From: Armigeres subalbatus
Lineage: Eukaryota; Arthropoda; Insecta; Diptera; Culicidae
Length of the DNA: 64,000 nt
Assembly: GCF_024139115.2 (NCBI RefSeq)
Contig: NW_026942880.1
Location: 213,328-277,327, forward strand
Direction of reading: 5' to 3'
In this document: positions 11,256-22,146 of the stretch, piece after piece
Layout of the letters: every line of letters starts with the position of its first letter
Numbering within the stretch: the first letter of the stretch is position 1
Translations under genes and position numbers: made by a program
The notes under the pieces: model-generated
Told to the model about the DNA's origin: nothing
Databases searched by the model: none
The model's input: the letters and a program-made list of their open reading frames with translations, nothing else

Positions 11256-12216
11256 AATTTCATAAACTTTTGGAATTACGTGGATAACCAGGAATGTTTT
11301 CCATACACAGATTCTGTTCAACGTACCTTAAAAGGCACATCATATAATCAAAACAGGCCACAACTAGAGTCGCTTATTTAGCATAAGTTAAAAAGCGATC
11401 TACCAATGTTTCCCTCCTATGCGCGTTATGGTTCTCACAATTCGTGCTTTTGAAAAATCAGCCGTTGTACGACTTTGTTGTATAATCACCATATATTAGT
11501 TTGCGAATGGCTAATCGTTAGCTGAAAATGTTTTCCAAATATTACATTTTCTCATTTATCACTAAAATAGATCGCATACAAATCCAACCAAGCGACATCG
11601 TCGAATTTCCTTGATTTTACGAGCAAACCGAAATTAGTGCTCGCATAAGCACTTGTTTCGGCGACATAGCATCGTAGGTGCTGATATTTCTACCCCCACG
11701 AAAGACCAACCATTTCCACCAGCAAGCAATTGAGCTTACAGAACTTTCGGGTTGATGTTCAATTTCCTCTTCCAGCAATAACAATAAATATCCTAATGAA
11801 AATTAATGACAGACAGTGACAGTCTGTCAGTCAGCGAAACCGGCACATGAGCAGACATTTGTGCGACAGACGGAGCGAGAAATCGCCATAAAGCAATTAC
11901 ATTCGTTTTGATGATCCTAGCAGTTCCCACCAAAAAAGACGAAACTAGGGCATCCGGTGTCGGGTTTTTCACACTGAAACCATGTTAATGGTTCATCGAT
12001 AATGTTTTATGTGGATTTCTCTTTGTCCTTTCGCCGTCACTGTCAGTGACTGTCAGGCCTGTGGAATTTGAGGCCCTTTGAGTGCTTGAACCAGCGCTGA
12101 CCTTCCTCGAGTTCAAAACTCCATTTAGCTGAATCAATAAATAAACATCAGCTCATTCCTGCTCGCACCCAGTCTTTCGCTGAAGCAGCGTGAAAGTAAA
12201 ATTGGCTTCCACTTAC
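11256..12216. other. Unannotated; probable intron or 3' flank of the minus-strand secreted-protein gene
   Basis: No ORF of note. Because the exon at 12217-12850 ends in a strong minus-strand splice donor, this stretch should be its first intron if the gene is functional. I could not identify an acceptor joined to a credible second exon. Confidence 0.4.
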
Positions 12217-12850
12217 CTCGATACACAACGCCCGGAACAATTCCATTAGCGGTGTCAAACACGTCATGAACGACGTGAACCTGCAGGTGCGTCCCGCCAT
12301 CATCCTTGTCCTTGTCAACCCGTACAATCTTATCGTCTGGCTTCAGATAATCCTCGATATTCCTCGAGCAAGGTCCAACCCCGACCGTCGGTGGTTGTCC
12401 TCCGTCCCCATCCCCATCACTTCCACCATCTTCCGCGGGTTGATTCTCATTTTGGATCTGTTCCCCACCACTTTCCCCGGAAGTAGCTAATGCACTGCCA
12501 CCGGACGATTCACTGCTGACGTCACCTACGGACTGTTCCACATCACCAGCCCCTCCAGCGTGGACCTGGTCCTCGTCCGGCGGTGAATCCAGAACGTCGT
12601 TCGACGTCAACGGTGAACGATTCTCACCTTCCCCTTCACCGGTATCATCTTTGGTAACTATGTAGGTCGGTGATTCCCCCGGCAATGGCTCTCCGTGCTC
12701 GGTGTTCGACAGCTCCATGATACCGGGCGGTCCCGGCGAGCGGCCCGGAGCCGGGTCCCCGCCTCCGTTGGCCGCGCTCTGGCCACCCGCAAAGGCAGCA
12801 GGGCCCAACACGGTGCAACCGATTACGAATAGAATCACCGTTTGCTTCAT
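12217..12850 (-). CDS. First coding exon of a secreted acidic protein
   Basis: The start at 12850 gives MKQTVILFVIGCTVLGPAAFA, a textbook signal peptide with likely cleavage after AFA. Residues ~22-155 are low-complexity, rich in Gly, Ser, Glu and Asp (runs such as DGGSDGDGDGG). From about residue 160 the protein looks ordered and more conserved (VGPCSRNIEDYLKPDD and HLQVHVVHDVFD). The open frame continues to 12134, but the sequence CGAG/GTAAGT at 12217/12216 is a near-perfect splice donor, so the last ~28 codons of the open frame are probably intronic. G+C is higher than in the flanks, as expected for a host gene. The partner exons were not found and may lie beyond the left edge. I do not recognise the family; a salivary or extracellular-matrix protein would be a guess. 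Confidence 0.65.
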
Positions 12851-13322
12851 TTTTTATGACAGGCCGCCACTCACTGTCCCTGGACGGTAGCAGTGGCTCG
12901 AGGGGGGATGGATTATTTCTTCTATTTCTTCTGCTGTGCTACACACGGCGAACCACTCACACGCGTGCACTAGCCGTGCACTTGGCCGGGTGTTTCGCTC
13001 TGCGCTCAAATAGGATTAGCGTCGGTTTCATGTCACATTTTTTCCCTAGTTCCGTTGGAGTCACACCGCGTTTCTGCAAGGAAAAGTCAGAGATAGTGGA
13101 AATTAAATAATTGTGTTACGTTGTTTATTAGATAAGGGTAAATCGGTATTAAATTGTTCCAAGAAATGTAATAAAAATAATTATTGTAATTTATGTGACA
13201 CATTCTTAGAAATGATGAATTCTTCATTTAATATTGATTCAGAAGGGTTGTGTACAAGACACGACCGTACGACGTAAACTCCGTAAAACAACTCGGTGCA
13301 TATAAAATTGAAGTACCTACTA

Positions 13323-13586
13323 TCAACCAATTACAAATTTCAGCTTCGAAAAGTTTATGTGGTGTTCATCGAATTTGATGTATCTTTGAAGATTGGTTGA
13401 TGCAAGTAAAAAGTGACCAACAATTTTCAAATTCATTGGTTTTTGCAAATCGTTACATATAGAACTAGGCATATTTTTCACTTGACGCTGCTGTTGCTGG
13501 CCGGTCACTCGATGATTTACTGCAAAACTGCAAGACTGCATCAGAAACGCTACCCACGCTATCACCGACAACCACCGAACAACCAT
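13323..13586 (-). CDS. Small signal-peptide ORF, uncertain
   Basis: An 87-codon ORF whose first ~22 residues (MVVRWLSVIAWVAFLMQSCS) form a good hydrophobic signal sequence, followed by a short Gln-rich stretch and an unremarkable tail. It may be a first exon that splices before the reading frame decays; weak donors occur near 13478 and 13460. A plus-strand ORF of similar length overlaps it, so coding status is open. It lies 0.5 kb upstream of the other signal-peptide exon on the same strand. No family recognised. Confidence 0.3.
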   Translation of the reverse strand: MVVRWLSVIAWVAFLMQSCSFAVNHRVTGQQQQRQVKNMPSSICNDLQKPMNLKIVGHFLLASTNLQRYIKFDEHHINFSKLKFVIG

Positions 13587-13991
13587 AGAATCACTCTCGT
13601 GTCTCCGCTAAATCTCGTACAAAATTACGCGCGCGCGAGATAGCAGTTTTCTTACATTCAATTGAGTAACAAAATTAGCTCCGCCCCTTTGGTAAACGTT
13701 ATTGGTACATTATCTGGGGGTTGACGACTGAAGTTTTGCTATAAGGATCGACTTCTCTCGGCGATAGCAGTCTTAACAAGTAGCAAACACTTTGTTGCTC
13801 CTACATTCGACGATTCGGTTAATTTAGTAAACCTTCTTCGAAGGGTTCTACAATAAAATGATTTGGAATTGAACATTTTTTTCCGATTTTACCTAGATTT
13901 TCCCACTTTTGCCCTACTTCCCTTACTTACAGGAGTTTGTATTTTCGTTGGTGTGTGCATATTTTGATTATTCATTCCACATTCACTTCTC

Positions 13992-14046
13992 TGGGCGAGT
14001 ATCATCATGTTAGCCTCATGATACATGAATGCTAAAACGGTAACTA
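13992..14046 (+). mobile_element. Feilai-like: Feilai-like SINE fragment
   Basis: CTGGGCGAGTATCATCATGT, then TAGCCTCATGATACATGAAT and AAAACGGTAAC match the body of the SINE at 4443-4812. Neither the tRNA-like head nor the AAG tail is present. A few bases of GGCCGAA-like sequence follow. Confidence 0.65.
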
Positions 14047-14730
14047 CCATTTAGCCGAAAAATGGAAAACATTTTTTTACATTGTGCGATGTGAGATATA
14101 AAAATTCAGAATTAGTGTTATAGAATGTTATCTGCATATAATTTTACTAATTTATCCAAAACCTTATTTAGAAGTCCAATTCAGTTTATAGTTTTTCATG
14201 CTTGAACGGTCCTATATTTTGATTTGTATGATATTAAGCCTTCCACGCCTCAGAATTCAAATTGGTCATCAAATTGATCATTTGGCTGGGCATATTGCCG
14301 TGAGTGTCGTTCGCCAAAAAGGTCATTTGAATGGCAATGATGTTTGGCCGAACAAATTATATGACCCAGTAAAACATTCGACAGATTAAGTGAAAAATGT
14401 GTAAAAAGGAAAGTGAAAACGTGAAATCACTACTGTGAGATGTAAAATCTAAAGGTAAACGATGCAAGCGCCTCTATGTGTAAAACCAGTAATCAATTTA
14501 AAACGACCGTTTAGAGCAGCAATTCTCAACCTTTTTCTTGAGAGGTATCCCTTCGAACTTTTGCATTTGATGAAGAACCCACTATTTTTTACGCTGTAAA
14601 TTAAAATAACTCTCAAGAAAAACGGATGTGAAAACTAACGGAATATACGACTCTCCAAAAAGTTGTCTGTGATGATCGTCATTCCGTGAAACTGACCAGT
14701 AAAAATTAAGTTTATGTATCCAGCTCCCTA

Positions 14731-15183
14731 CAAGACTTTAAACAAAGACAAACAGACGTAGCACTAGAGAAATTACCATCGACCATGACTTCAACGATCA
14801 ATTTGAATTTGATTGGTTGCGCGTTTCACAACAAGAGGCGCTAGCGCCGTAATCCTTCGAGTTTGACAGTTCACTCAAGCGCCTTCTGGTGACAATGTCT
14901 TACGAAACATTGTTTTGTGTAACATGCTCGCAAGATGGTGGTAGAGGAGTTGGGCGATGAATTTTTCAGAAAAATGTTCAAGCTGTTAGGGAAGATCCAT
15001 TAATTACGTAACGCAAAAATTGACCATTTTTAACCCCCCTTCCCCCTATGTCACACTTTTTGTATGAATCGTTTAAAATTTTTGTATAGATTGTCACATT
15101 TCGAGCAACCCCCTCCCCCTCTAAGCGTTACGTAATTTATGGATGCTCCCTTACGTCTGTTTGTCTGTGCTTTAAAGACTTTT
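14731..15183. mobile_element. Small inverted-repeat element with a nested MITE
   Basis: The left arm (14732-14760) reads AAGACTTTAAACAAAGACAA then ACAGACGTA; the right arm (15151-15182) is its imperfect reverse complement (ACGTCTGTTTGTCTGTGCTT then TAAAGACT). The body contains a short palindrome, GGCGCTAGCGCC, near 14830. A 162-bp MITE has inserted next to the right arm. No outer target duplication could be defined. Confidence 0.6.
14989..15150. mobile_element. 162-bp MITE, TTA target duplication (PIF/Harbinger-type)
   Basis: Inverted ends GGGAAGATCCATTAATTACG / CGTAATTTATGGATGCTCCC, both followed inward by TAACGC. It is flanked by TTA at 14986-14988 and 15151-15153. A 3-bp TTA/TAA duplication is the hallmark of PIF/Harbinger-type elements. 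The core has C-rich tracts (CCCCCCTTCCCCC). No coding capacity. Confidence 0.85.
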
Positions 15184-15312
15184 GGAGACACCTAAACCTC
15201 TTAAAAAAGGCTTATGAGCCTCTTTAAGGACACTCCTTATGGAATCCAGATTTTAAAGTACTCGCGTTTTCAAGGGCCCACTCGATACGGAAGTAACGCA
15301 CACCTGTCATTT
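15184..15312 (+). repeat. Repeat fragment shared with the right border of the second satellite
   Basis: The block AAGGACACTCC, GGAATCCAGATTTTAAAGTA, CGTTTTCAAGGG and ACTCGATACGGAAG is also present, slightly diverged, at 39362-39450. Here it is preceded by only one or two degenerate units containing CCTCTT and AAGGCTTATGAGCCTCTT. At 39.36 kb it is preceded by a 3.6-kb array of GCCTC-N7-GAGGC units. Confidence 0.75.
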
Positions 15313-15615
15313 TTATTATTTCACGCATGCTGCGACGTTGCAAAGCTGAATTGCTGGCAACACTGTTGAATAGTTGATATGTGTCTCTTAAGCATAGTTT
15401 TTATAATCGTTAAAATCAATGTTAATCAGTGATAATAAATTGTATCGAATATTTGTTGTGTGGGTGCTCACATCAGTTGATCGTTTGAAACCAAAGTTAC
15501 ATGCATTGTATACAATATCAGATAGTAATTTTACTAATTATTTTACATGTTGTATTACCATACTGCATTGAAAAAAAGGTGTGACTGTATTGGTGCCTGC
15601 CAGATATTTCGATTG

Positions 15616-15654
15616 ATTGCTGCTGCTGTTGTTGTTGTTGTTGCTCTTTCGCTG
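15616..15654. repeat. Trinucleotide microsatellite, GTT/GCT
   Basis: A run of GCTGCTGCTGTTGTTGTTGT units, encoding poly-Gln on the minus strand inside an ORF without other support. Confidence 0.8.
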
Positions 15655-16246
15655 CTCTCTTAGTGCTCAGTGGTCCCTGATGACACGAACGAATGTTTGG
15701 TGATTGGTACTGAAGTACGTTTATCAGTAGCACATGTAAATGGTTCTGTTCTGGCATGGGCTGTGTATGATTGCGTACGGCTAGCAAAAAGCTTGTAGGC
15801 AAAAAAACTGGCTGAGGTTGGAATTAACAGATTTGGCGAAAACATTTGTTAGTAGCACATTGTTAGTAGCTGAGGTTGGGGTTTACAGATTTGGCGAAAA
15901 TAAACCGAACGCGTGGCTAATATAACTCATACATCTAGTAGTATCGCTCGGCTACTGGTCCTGTTACTGAAAAGCTGAGGCAAAATAACACACTTCTATA
16001 TCGTCGATTGGTGAGTCCCTTGCAGCGCTCCTGAGTTCCTTGTTTTTTGGTAATAAAGTTTGTCACATCTTTGTATGTAGTAAACATTCGTATCTGTGCA
16101 TGTATTTGATTTTTAAGCTGTCAATTGTGTAGGTATTGAAGGTGTGTTAAAAACAGAAGAATTGTTTTTCCATTTAAAATTTCGATTTAAAAAAACATAA
16201 TTTGTCTTTTGAAACCTTTGTGATATTTTTTAAACTTACTATAAAT

Positions 16247-17248
16247 ATGGATGCGATATCATGTATAGTATGCAATATGATTGAAACGGACCGAAATAAG
16301 ATGATAACTTGCATGTATTGTTATTCGGAAGCACACTATAAGTGCCGTAAAACTACAGAAAATGCTGTTTTGCGAATGAAAGGAGCGTTGTATTTTTGCA
16401 CACCACGCTGTTCTACTATGTATCAGCGTATATTGGAAATGCACAATACCAAGCCATCTATAGTTGATCCTATTATTGCCGAGTTAAAGAACACAGTGGG
16501 GAAGGCTGTCATTTCTGAATTGCATGGTGTTAGAACTGAGATGAAGCAATTGATGAGCACGATTGAAAGCTCACAAAATTTTCTTTCTGACAAATTTGAT
16601 TTGATAGTTAATGAGTTCAATTAGCTAAGAGCCGGAAATACGCAATTGAAACAACAAATAAAATTATTAGAAAAATCGCTAACTACTTTGACAGAAACGG
16701 TCGATAAACTTGAAATCCAAGCAGGTAGATATACTAATTCAGCTAATGATCACACCGCTGTTCTCTTAGGACTTCCGTAATCGTCCCATAATAAATCTCG
16801 AAATCTTGTTACGCCTGTTTTGGATCATCTTCATGTAGAAAATAGCTCCTGTTTTATTCGTTCTGTCTCAAGGGTCTATGAAAATAAAAAGTTGTTGCAG
16901 CCACTTATTCCCATTAGAATCACTTTCCAAGACTTAAAAGCTAAAGACCAGGTTTTCATGAAGAAAAGAGAGTATGGGAAACTACTATCCACTTCAGTTG
17001 ATCCGCATTTGATGAGAAATGGTAAAACCACCACCATAATTCTAAGGGACGAATTAAACCCATTAGCACTTGAATTACTTAAACAAGCGAGAGAGTATCA
17101 GAAGGAAATGAATGTGAAATATGTTTGGTCCGGTAGAGGAGGAACTGTATGGATGAGGAAAGATGATAATGAGAAGCCAATAGCAGTTAGAACTAGGAAT
17201 GATTTAGAGAGAATCAGACTTTTACTTCATTCTCAAGATACAGTCTGA
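16247..17248 (+). pseudogene. LINE ORF1 protein with PHD-like finger, two premature stops
   Basis: The ATG at 16247 opens MDAISCIVCNMIETDRNKM. Cys pairs at residues 6/9 and 24/27, a following His and Cys, and FCTPRC around residue 60 fit a PHD-like zinc finger, as known in ORF1 of CR1-group LINEs. A coiled-coil stretch follows (LKQQIKLLEKSLTTLTETVD), then a conserved C-terminal domain to 17248. In-frame stops occur at 16622 (TAG) and near 16778 (TAA). Otherwise the frame is preserved over about 330 codons, so decay is mild. In life the protein would bind LINE RNA. The second copy on the minus strand near 49 kb lacks these two stops where it overlaps. Confidence 0.85.
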
Positions 17249-17289
17249 ACGGTTTTAAATATATTCTATTTGTCCAGTTTTATTTATTC

Positions 17290-18840
17290 ATTCAACAATG
17301 GCTAATAATCAAAATTATGGGACGATCCACGAAAAAAGACATAATTAAATTAAAAATAAATGGTGTTGAAACGTGTAACGATATTGAAGCTAGTGAAAAA
17401 CTTAATGAGTATTTTTCTACTATTGGAGCAAGCCTTGCTGCTACGATACCGAAACCCACCGATTGTAGTCCATCGAGTAACATAAATCAGTTGAGCCACT
17501 CAATTTTTCTCAGACCAGCAGATGCCAATGAAGTGTTTCTTATAATCAAAGATGAAAGATTAACAAAAGTAGTGGTCCGGATAATTTTCCTGCAAGTTTT
17601 CTAAAAGACAATATTCATAGGTTCTCAGTTATTCTTTCCCTTATGTTCAACCAAATTTTGTGTTCTAAGACCTGAAGGTGCCTGAAGGTGGCCAAAACCT
17701 ATCTACAAATCTGGTGATTCGAGTGATCATTGTAGCTATCGGCCAATATCTCATCTCTCTGTGTTCAACAAAGTGCTAGAAAAGTTGCGTGTTAACAGAA
17801 ATATAGATTTCTATAAACAAGCACAAAATATTATACAAATATCAGCACGGGTTTCGTAAAGGTTGCAGTACATCCAATGCAATAGTTGAATTGATAGATT
17901 TTTAATCGAAAAATTGACAGGAAATGTGTTGTCGGTGGACTATTTATTGATTTGAAGAAAGCTTTCGATACGCTTGACCATGAAATTGTCCTAAAAAAAT
18001 TAGAATTTAACGGAATGAGAGGTGTCGCAAACGATATTATTCGGAGTTACTTGCAAGATAGGCGGCAATATGTATCAATCGATAACGAGAAAAGTTCCTT
18101 GCGTACGGTCAACGTTGGTGTTCCACAGGGAAGTAACATAGGTCCTTTGCTGTTTTTAACGTATATCAATGATATAGGTAATTTGGCATTATTTGGAGTA
18201 CCTAGATTGTTTGCGGACGATACCGCTATCTTTTATCCACATTCGGATACTGAATGTATAATTTCCCACATAGAACATGATTTAAAAATATTAGTAAACT
18301 ATTTCAATTCCAACTTACTTTCTATAAATTTATCTAAAACAAAATATATGTTGTTCCATAGTCCTCGTAAGAAACTTGAAAGCCATAGACATCCCATTAC
18401 AAACTCATATATTATTGAAGAGGTATCCTCGATGAAATATCTTGGCCTTATGCTGGATTCGACATTATCATGGGACTGTCACATAAAAAGTATAGAAAGT
18501 AAGGTTGCCTCTATGTGTGGAATGATATATCGTGTCAGCTCGTTTGTACTCTTCGCTGACCAGGCTCTTCTGAAGTTTTACTATGCTTGTGTACATTCGC
18601 TGTCTCAGTATTTGATAATTGCATGGGGACATGCATGTAAGTCTCAAAGCTAAGAAAAACTTCCAAGTGCTACAAAATCGCTGCCTCAAAATAATTTTTA
18701 ACTTACCGTTGTTATATCCTACGCTCAATCTCTACTCTACCACAATGTATAGTAGGCGTTACCCATACGGTGCTTATGCGAAATACAGTCATCTCTACTC
18801 GTATATGATATACTTAAAAATCAAAATCTTTCATCATTAA
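17290..18840 (+). pseudogene. LINE ORF2 reverse transcriptase, frameshifted, endonuclease missing
   Basis: Begins in the endonuclease-RT linker (LNEYFSTIGASLAATIP), continues through frame shifts around 17560-17950 (RPISHLSVFNKVLEKL readable), then has a long intact stretch at 17952-18653. RT boxes seen: KKAFDTLDHEIVLKKL, VPQGSNIGPLLF, LFADDTAIF (catalytic FADD) and SMKYLGLMLDSTLSWDCH. The thumb continues in another frame to 18840 and is cut off. The domain order and the KAFDTLDHEIL-type box A fit the CR1/L2/Crack group. Confidence 0.85.
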
Positions 18841-19410
18841 TTTTGAATTTGGAATTTGGCACGACCTTAAATTGAAAGTGCCCTCTGGACGGTCAGTGAA
18901 AGCCGTTAACGTCTCGATGTTGGGTGTAGAGGTAGTTGCCAGAATGCGTCCTTCAGATCGATCGTGGAGATGTGAGCATCCCCAAGGTTACCTATGATCG
19001 CAGAAATTTGTGGGATCGGATAACCTTCATTCACTCTTCAAATTTATCGTGCATCCAGGCATACGCGCATTTTCCTGTTTTCTTTTTACTGCCACCAGTG
19101 GGTTGTTCCATGGTGAGAATACGGCTTCTTCAATCACGTCCATTGCAATCATCCTGTCGATTTCTCTGTTGACTCTATTACGTACTGTGACATTGGGTAG
19201 TATTTTTGTTTTTGGGTATCGTGTTTCCTACATCGATACGGTGCTCATAGATATTTGTCCTCAGTTGCTTGCTTTCGGAAACCGTCTACCACCTCGTTCA
19301 ATGATCTGCGCTCTTCCGGTGAAAGATCTTTCATCGGCTCGTCCTATCTGCTCTCATGTCTTCTTCTGTTGTCGTGGCCTGCTTGTGCACATATCGGCTT
19401 TACGCCGAAT

Positions 19411-19599
19411 TTATTCAAAATCCATGCCTAGAACTATACAATCCGGAATCGACGGAACAAGTAGAATTGATATCGTTTCGTGTTTATTGTTGTAGGCTAT
19501 TGGTAGCCTTACATAACTGCTGATGTGGTGATGCGTACCATCCGCTGTCATTATGCTGCCTCGTGTCGTCTCTTCCTTTAAACTTAGCTCTTCCGCCAA
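19411..19599 (-). pseudogene. Ty3/gypsy aspartic-protease-like region
   Basis: Reads GSIMTADGTHHHISSYVRLP, then ISILLVPSIPDCIVLGMDFE. The end, with hydrophobic residues followed by VLGMDF, matches the C-terminal part of retroviral-type proteases (LILGxDF), and it sits between gag and RT where the protease belongs. The active-site DTGA box is not intact. Confidence 0.65.
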
Positions 19600-19699
19600 T
19601 TTCGCGTTGTTTCCTCAAGTAAGAACAATTTGCGCCGCTGTCCAGTAACGCCGTGAGCTCTCGTCAAGAACGCTGATGATTGCATGTGGCCTGTTGTTC

Positions 19700-22019
19700 A
19701 TGCCGGGTTAATTATGATGGTATTGAAGTGTTGAAATTGGATGTTTTCGGAGGTTCTGTTGCGCAGCGGAGAATCATTCCCCTTATTGTTGGTTCCCGCC
19801 TGTTGGTTTCCCGCTTCCGTGCGCACGTGAAACAACTCCGAAAGAAAACCTTTCCTTCCACAGGGGTAACAAAATAGAACGGCAGGCTTCGGGCAATCCA
19901 TGAAGCGATGTCCTTCTTCGTCCAGTTCCAACATGTCATGGTTTGGCGGATGTTGTTCTCCTAGCTTGCTGAAGTTCATTTTGGTTGGTCTCTGGCTGAC
20001 ATTGTTGAAGCCATGCTGGCTGTTGATGTTCTGAAGTCCATATTTGTTGGCGCGGTGGAGCCTGACGCTGCTGCGTCGCCTGCATCGGATGACCAGGGTG
20101 TGACTGTACTTCGTCTTGTCGCCATCCATCCTGCTGTTGTCTTACATTTGATTGTTGGCGAACGAAACCGTTGATGGTGGCCCACTTGGATTTGGTTTTG
20201 TGTGGTGGATGCTGTTGACTGTCGTCCTGCAAGGTGATCTCCTGGTTCTGCGATGAATTACTATTTGTTTTCGAAGATCTTCGTCATGGCCTTTAGAGCA
20301 TTAACCTGTTGCACAATTGGTCCATTTTCGTCTGCAAATCCTCTTCTTCGTCGTAACCGACGCCTTCTTCACATTTATAGGGTATTGCATAGTGGATGAG
20401 ACATCATTCCTCTGGTGCGTTTCAATACATTCACCCTTGAATACCTTGGAGGTTGCGATTGGAGGGAGGGTTCGCAGGGTTACCTGGAGTTCAAAGTTCG
20501 TTCTAGTAGAGAGTTGTGCGGGACTGGATTCTTCGTTGTCGTTATGGCATCCTGGTTTCGTCTAACTCGTACACACCTCGACCATTTCTTGAAGATCTCT
20601 CGTCGCTGCCGTAACAATCGCTGCGTAGTCCGCGTTCTATTCTTTTAACTATGAAAATTTCTCCTCTTCTGACATCGGTGGTGATGAGACAGGAAAAGCG
20701 CTGCAATGTCTCGTAGTACTTAGCAAACGATTCATTTTGTCCCTGAAACGGAAACTGGCTTCCAGTCGAAGTATCTGTGCGTACCCACTCTTAGAAATTC
20801 TCTTTAGATCTGATATTTAAAGGCCTGCCATGAGTGCAACCAACGCTGGGAGAGGGCTCGAGCATACCAATCTAGAGCGTCGTCTTGTAGGAGATGCTTG
20901 ATGGAAGATAGTAGTGTTTCGTCGCTCATACCTTCGGATTTGGCAGATTTTCAACCCTGTCTAGAAAAATGTTTAATGTCGTAGTGTCCTTTTCTCCTCT
21001 GAACTTAAATGGCCAGTTGTACTGCCTTTGTCCAACGTCGTTCTTCTGCTCGTTCTGTAGCCGTGCTCTCGTGAGTTGTTCCCTCCGTGCTAACGTTCCA
21101 CCAAATCTGCAAGGCTCGCGTTATTGGTGATGATGTTTCTAAATGTTAAGTCGTTGTTGACATTCGTGTAATACTGGTTGTTGCTGACATTGCCGAGATT
21201 CAGCTGCATCCTGTGCTGCGTTATCGGTTGTTCTTCCTCTGCCGCTTGTGTTAGGATGAAGATCTTGTGTCCTCTCACCGCTAGGCTCTTCCCCGATGGA
21301 TGCCTAGGGGAACTGGTTCTGATGATAGTGGGTGATAAGTTTCTCTAACATTCGTGTTGTGGTGTCTGGTTGTTTCCTTCTGGAATTATGTCCTCCCTGG
21401 CGCACGTCGTTAGCGCTTCCTTCTTTGTGTTGCCACTCTTGTGTTCCTATTGCCGCAGTGTTTCTATCGTCTAGTTAGAACTGTTAATCCCAAGCGTGAG
21501 TATGCACCACATGTTGGGGTGCTCAGGCTGCTCACAGGTTTTCTTTATTATACTGCTGCCGTTTCGCCTGAAGAAATTGTGTTCACTACACTTTCACTAC
21601 GATCAATCGCTTCCCAAACCTCGCAATGGCACTTTCCACTTCTTCCAGTAGCACTTTGACAAGTGAGCACAATGTTTCCTTCGTGCTCAGAAGGTGAACA
21701 GAGGCTGAATCAATTCCAGTCTATTGCGATAATGAAGAAGTCGCGAGCGTAATTGCATTATGACAAAAGTCTTTAATTAGTATGCTTCATCTACCAACTC
21801 TGAAGCTCCTTGATCTTTGTTTGACATGTTTCTATGTTGGTAGTTGAGCTCATTACGTGATCTGAACTACTATGTATGGGTTCTTGTGGCGTGTCTTCTT
21901 TCGCTATCAAGTCCTTCAACTTCAGTACTTTGTTTCTGTGTGTTGAAGGTCCGAGATTTACTACGAAGCGAAGAGCTGGTTCGTAGTCGATCTCTTCGTT
22001 CGATAGTCGTCAAATCCAT
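19700..22019 (-). pseudogene. gag: Ty3/gypsy Gag, degraded, with two zinc knuckles
   Basis: A plausible start at 22019 gives MDLTTIERRDRLRTSSSLRS; the frame then breaks repeatedly. A Gln/Pro/His-rich region lies at 20232-19936. Downstream, DEEGHRFMDCPKP and FCYPCGRKGF are recognisable as two CCHC-type knuckles, the first broken by a frameshift (around 19925). These knuckles bind genomic RNA during particle assembly in functional elements. Confidence 0.7.
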
Positions 22020-22127
22020 CGCGATTTGATAAACAGATTAAGAACACCAAGCCAACTAAGCTGCAATCGAGCTAAATAAACTATCAAAACAAAATTAAAA
22101 GCCGTGGCAATAACAAAGCTAATGCGG

Positions 22128-22145
22128 ATATTCAGTTGGGCGCCA
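22128..22145 (-). other. Primer-binding site of gypsy relic 2
   Basis: On the minus strand: TGGCGCCCAACTGAATAT. TGGCGCCCAAC is the complement of a tRNA-Lys 3' end and is used by several Ty3/gypsy groups. An LTR end (TTTGTTTCA) is expected immediately upstream at 22147; the other LTR edge was not found. Confidence 0.7.
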
Positions 22146-22146
22146 G

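Larger units (their letters stand above)
16200..18845 (+). mobile_element. Decayed CR1/L2-group LINE, internally deleted
   Basis: Contains an ORF1 with a PHD-like zinc finger, then a reverse transcriptase pseudogene, in the order expected of CR1/L2-group LINEs. Between the end of ORF1 (17248) and the RT linker (from about 17300) only some 60 bp remain, so the endonuclease domain has been deleted. The 3' end stops abruptly at 18845 where minus-strand Ty3/gypsy sequence begins; no 3' tail is left. Parts of ORF1 recur at 48565-49351 and 51882-51957. Confidence 0.8.
18846..22145 (-). mobile_element. Ty3/gypsy relic 2 (gag, protease, RT start), possibly Osvaldo-like
   Basis: Minus-strand order: primer-binding site (22145-22128), gag (from 22019), protease-like region (19599-19411), reverse transcriptase start (about 19300-18880). 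RT motifs: VNREIDRMIAMDVIEEAVFS, SPWNNPLVAVK and box A (TIDLKDAFWQLPLH, at 18926-18971). It stops just after RT box A, where LINE sequence begins. The gag, the tRNA-Lys-type primer site and a presumptive long LTR would fit the Osvaldo group, but that is an inference. Confidence 0.75.

Noticed and set aside
13735..13775. Plus-strand promoter (TATAAGG with a CAGTC about 30 bp downstream)
   Set aside because: No ORF or exon follows in the next kilobase, so the match is likely chance.
18619..19172. Chimeric plus-strand ORFs spanning the LINE-gypsy junction
   Set aside because: They are accidental fusions of the LINE 3' frame with antisense gypsy RT; no biological fusion is implied.
19010..20648. 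Several plus-strand ORFs of 60-160 codons
   Set aside because: They are antisense shadows of the minus-strand gypsy gag/RT relic, whose motifs are readable on the other strand.
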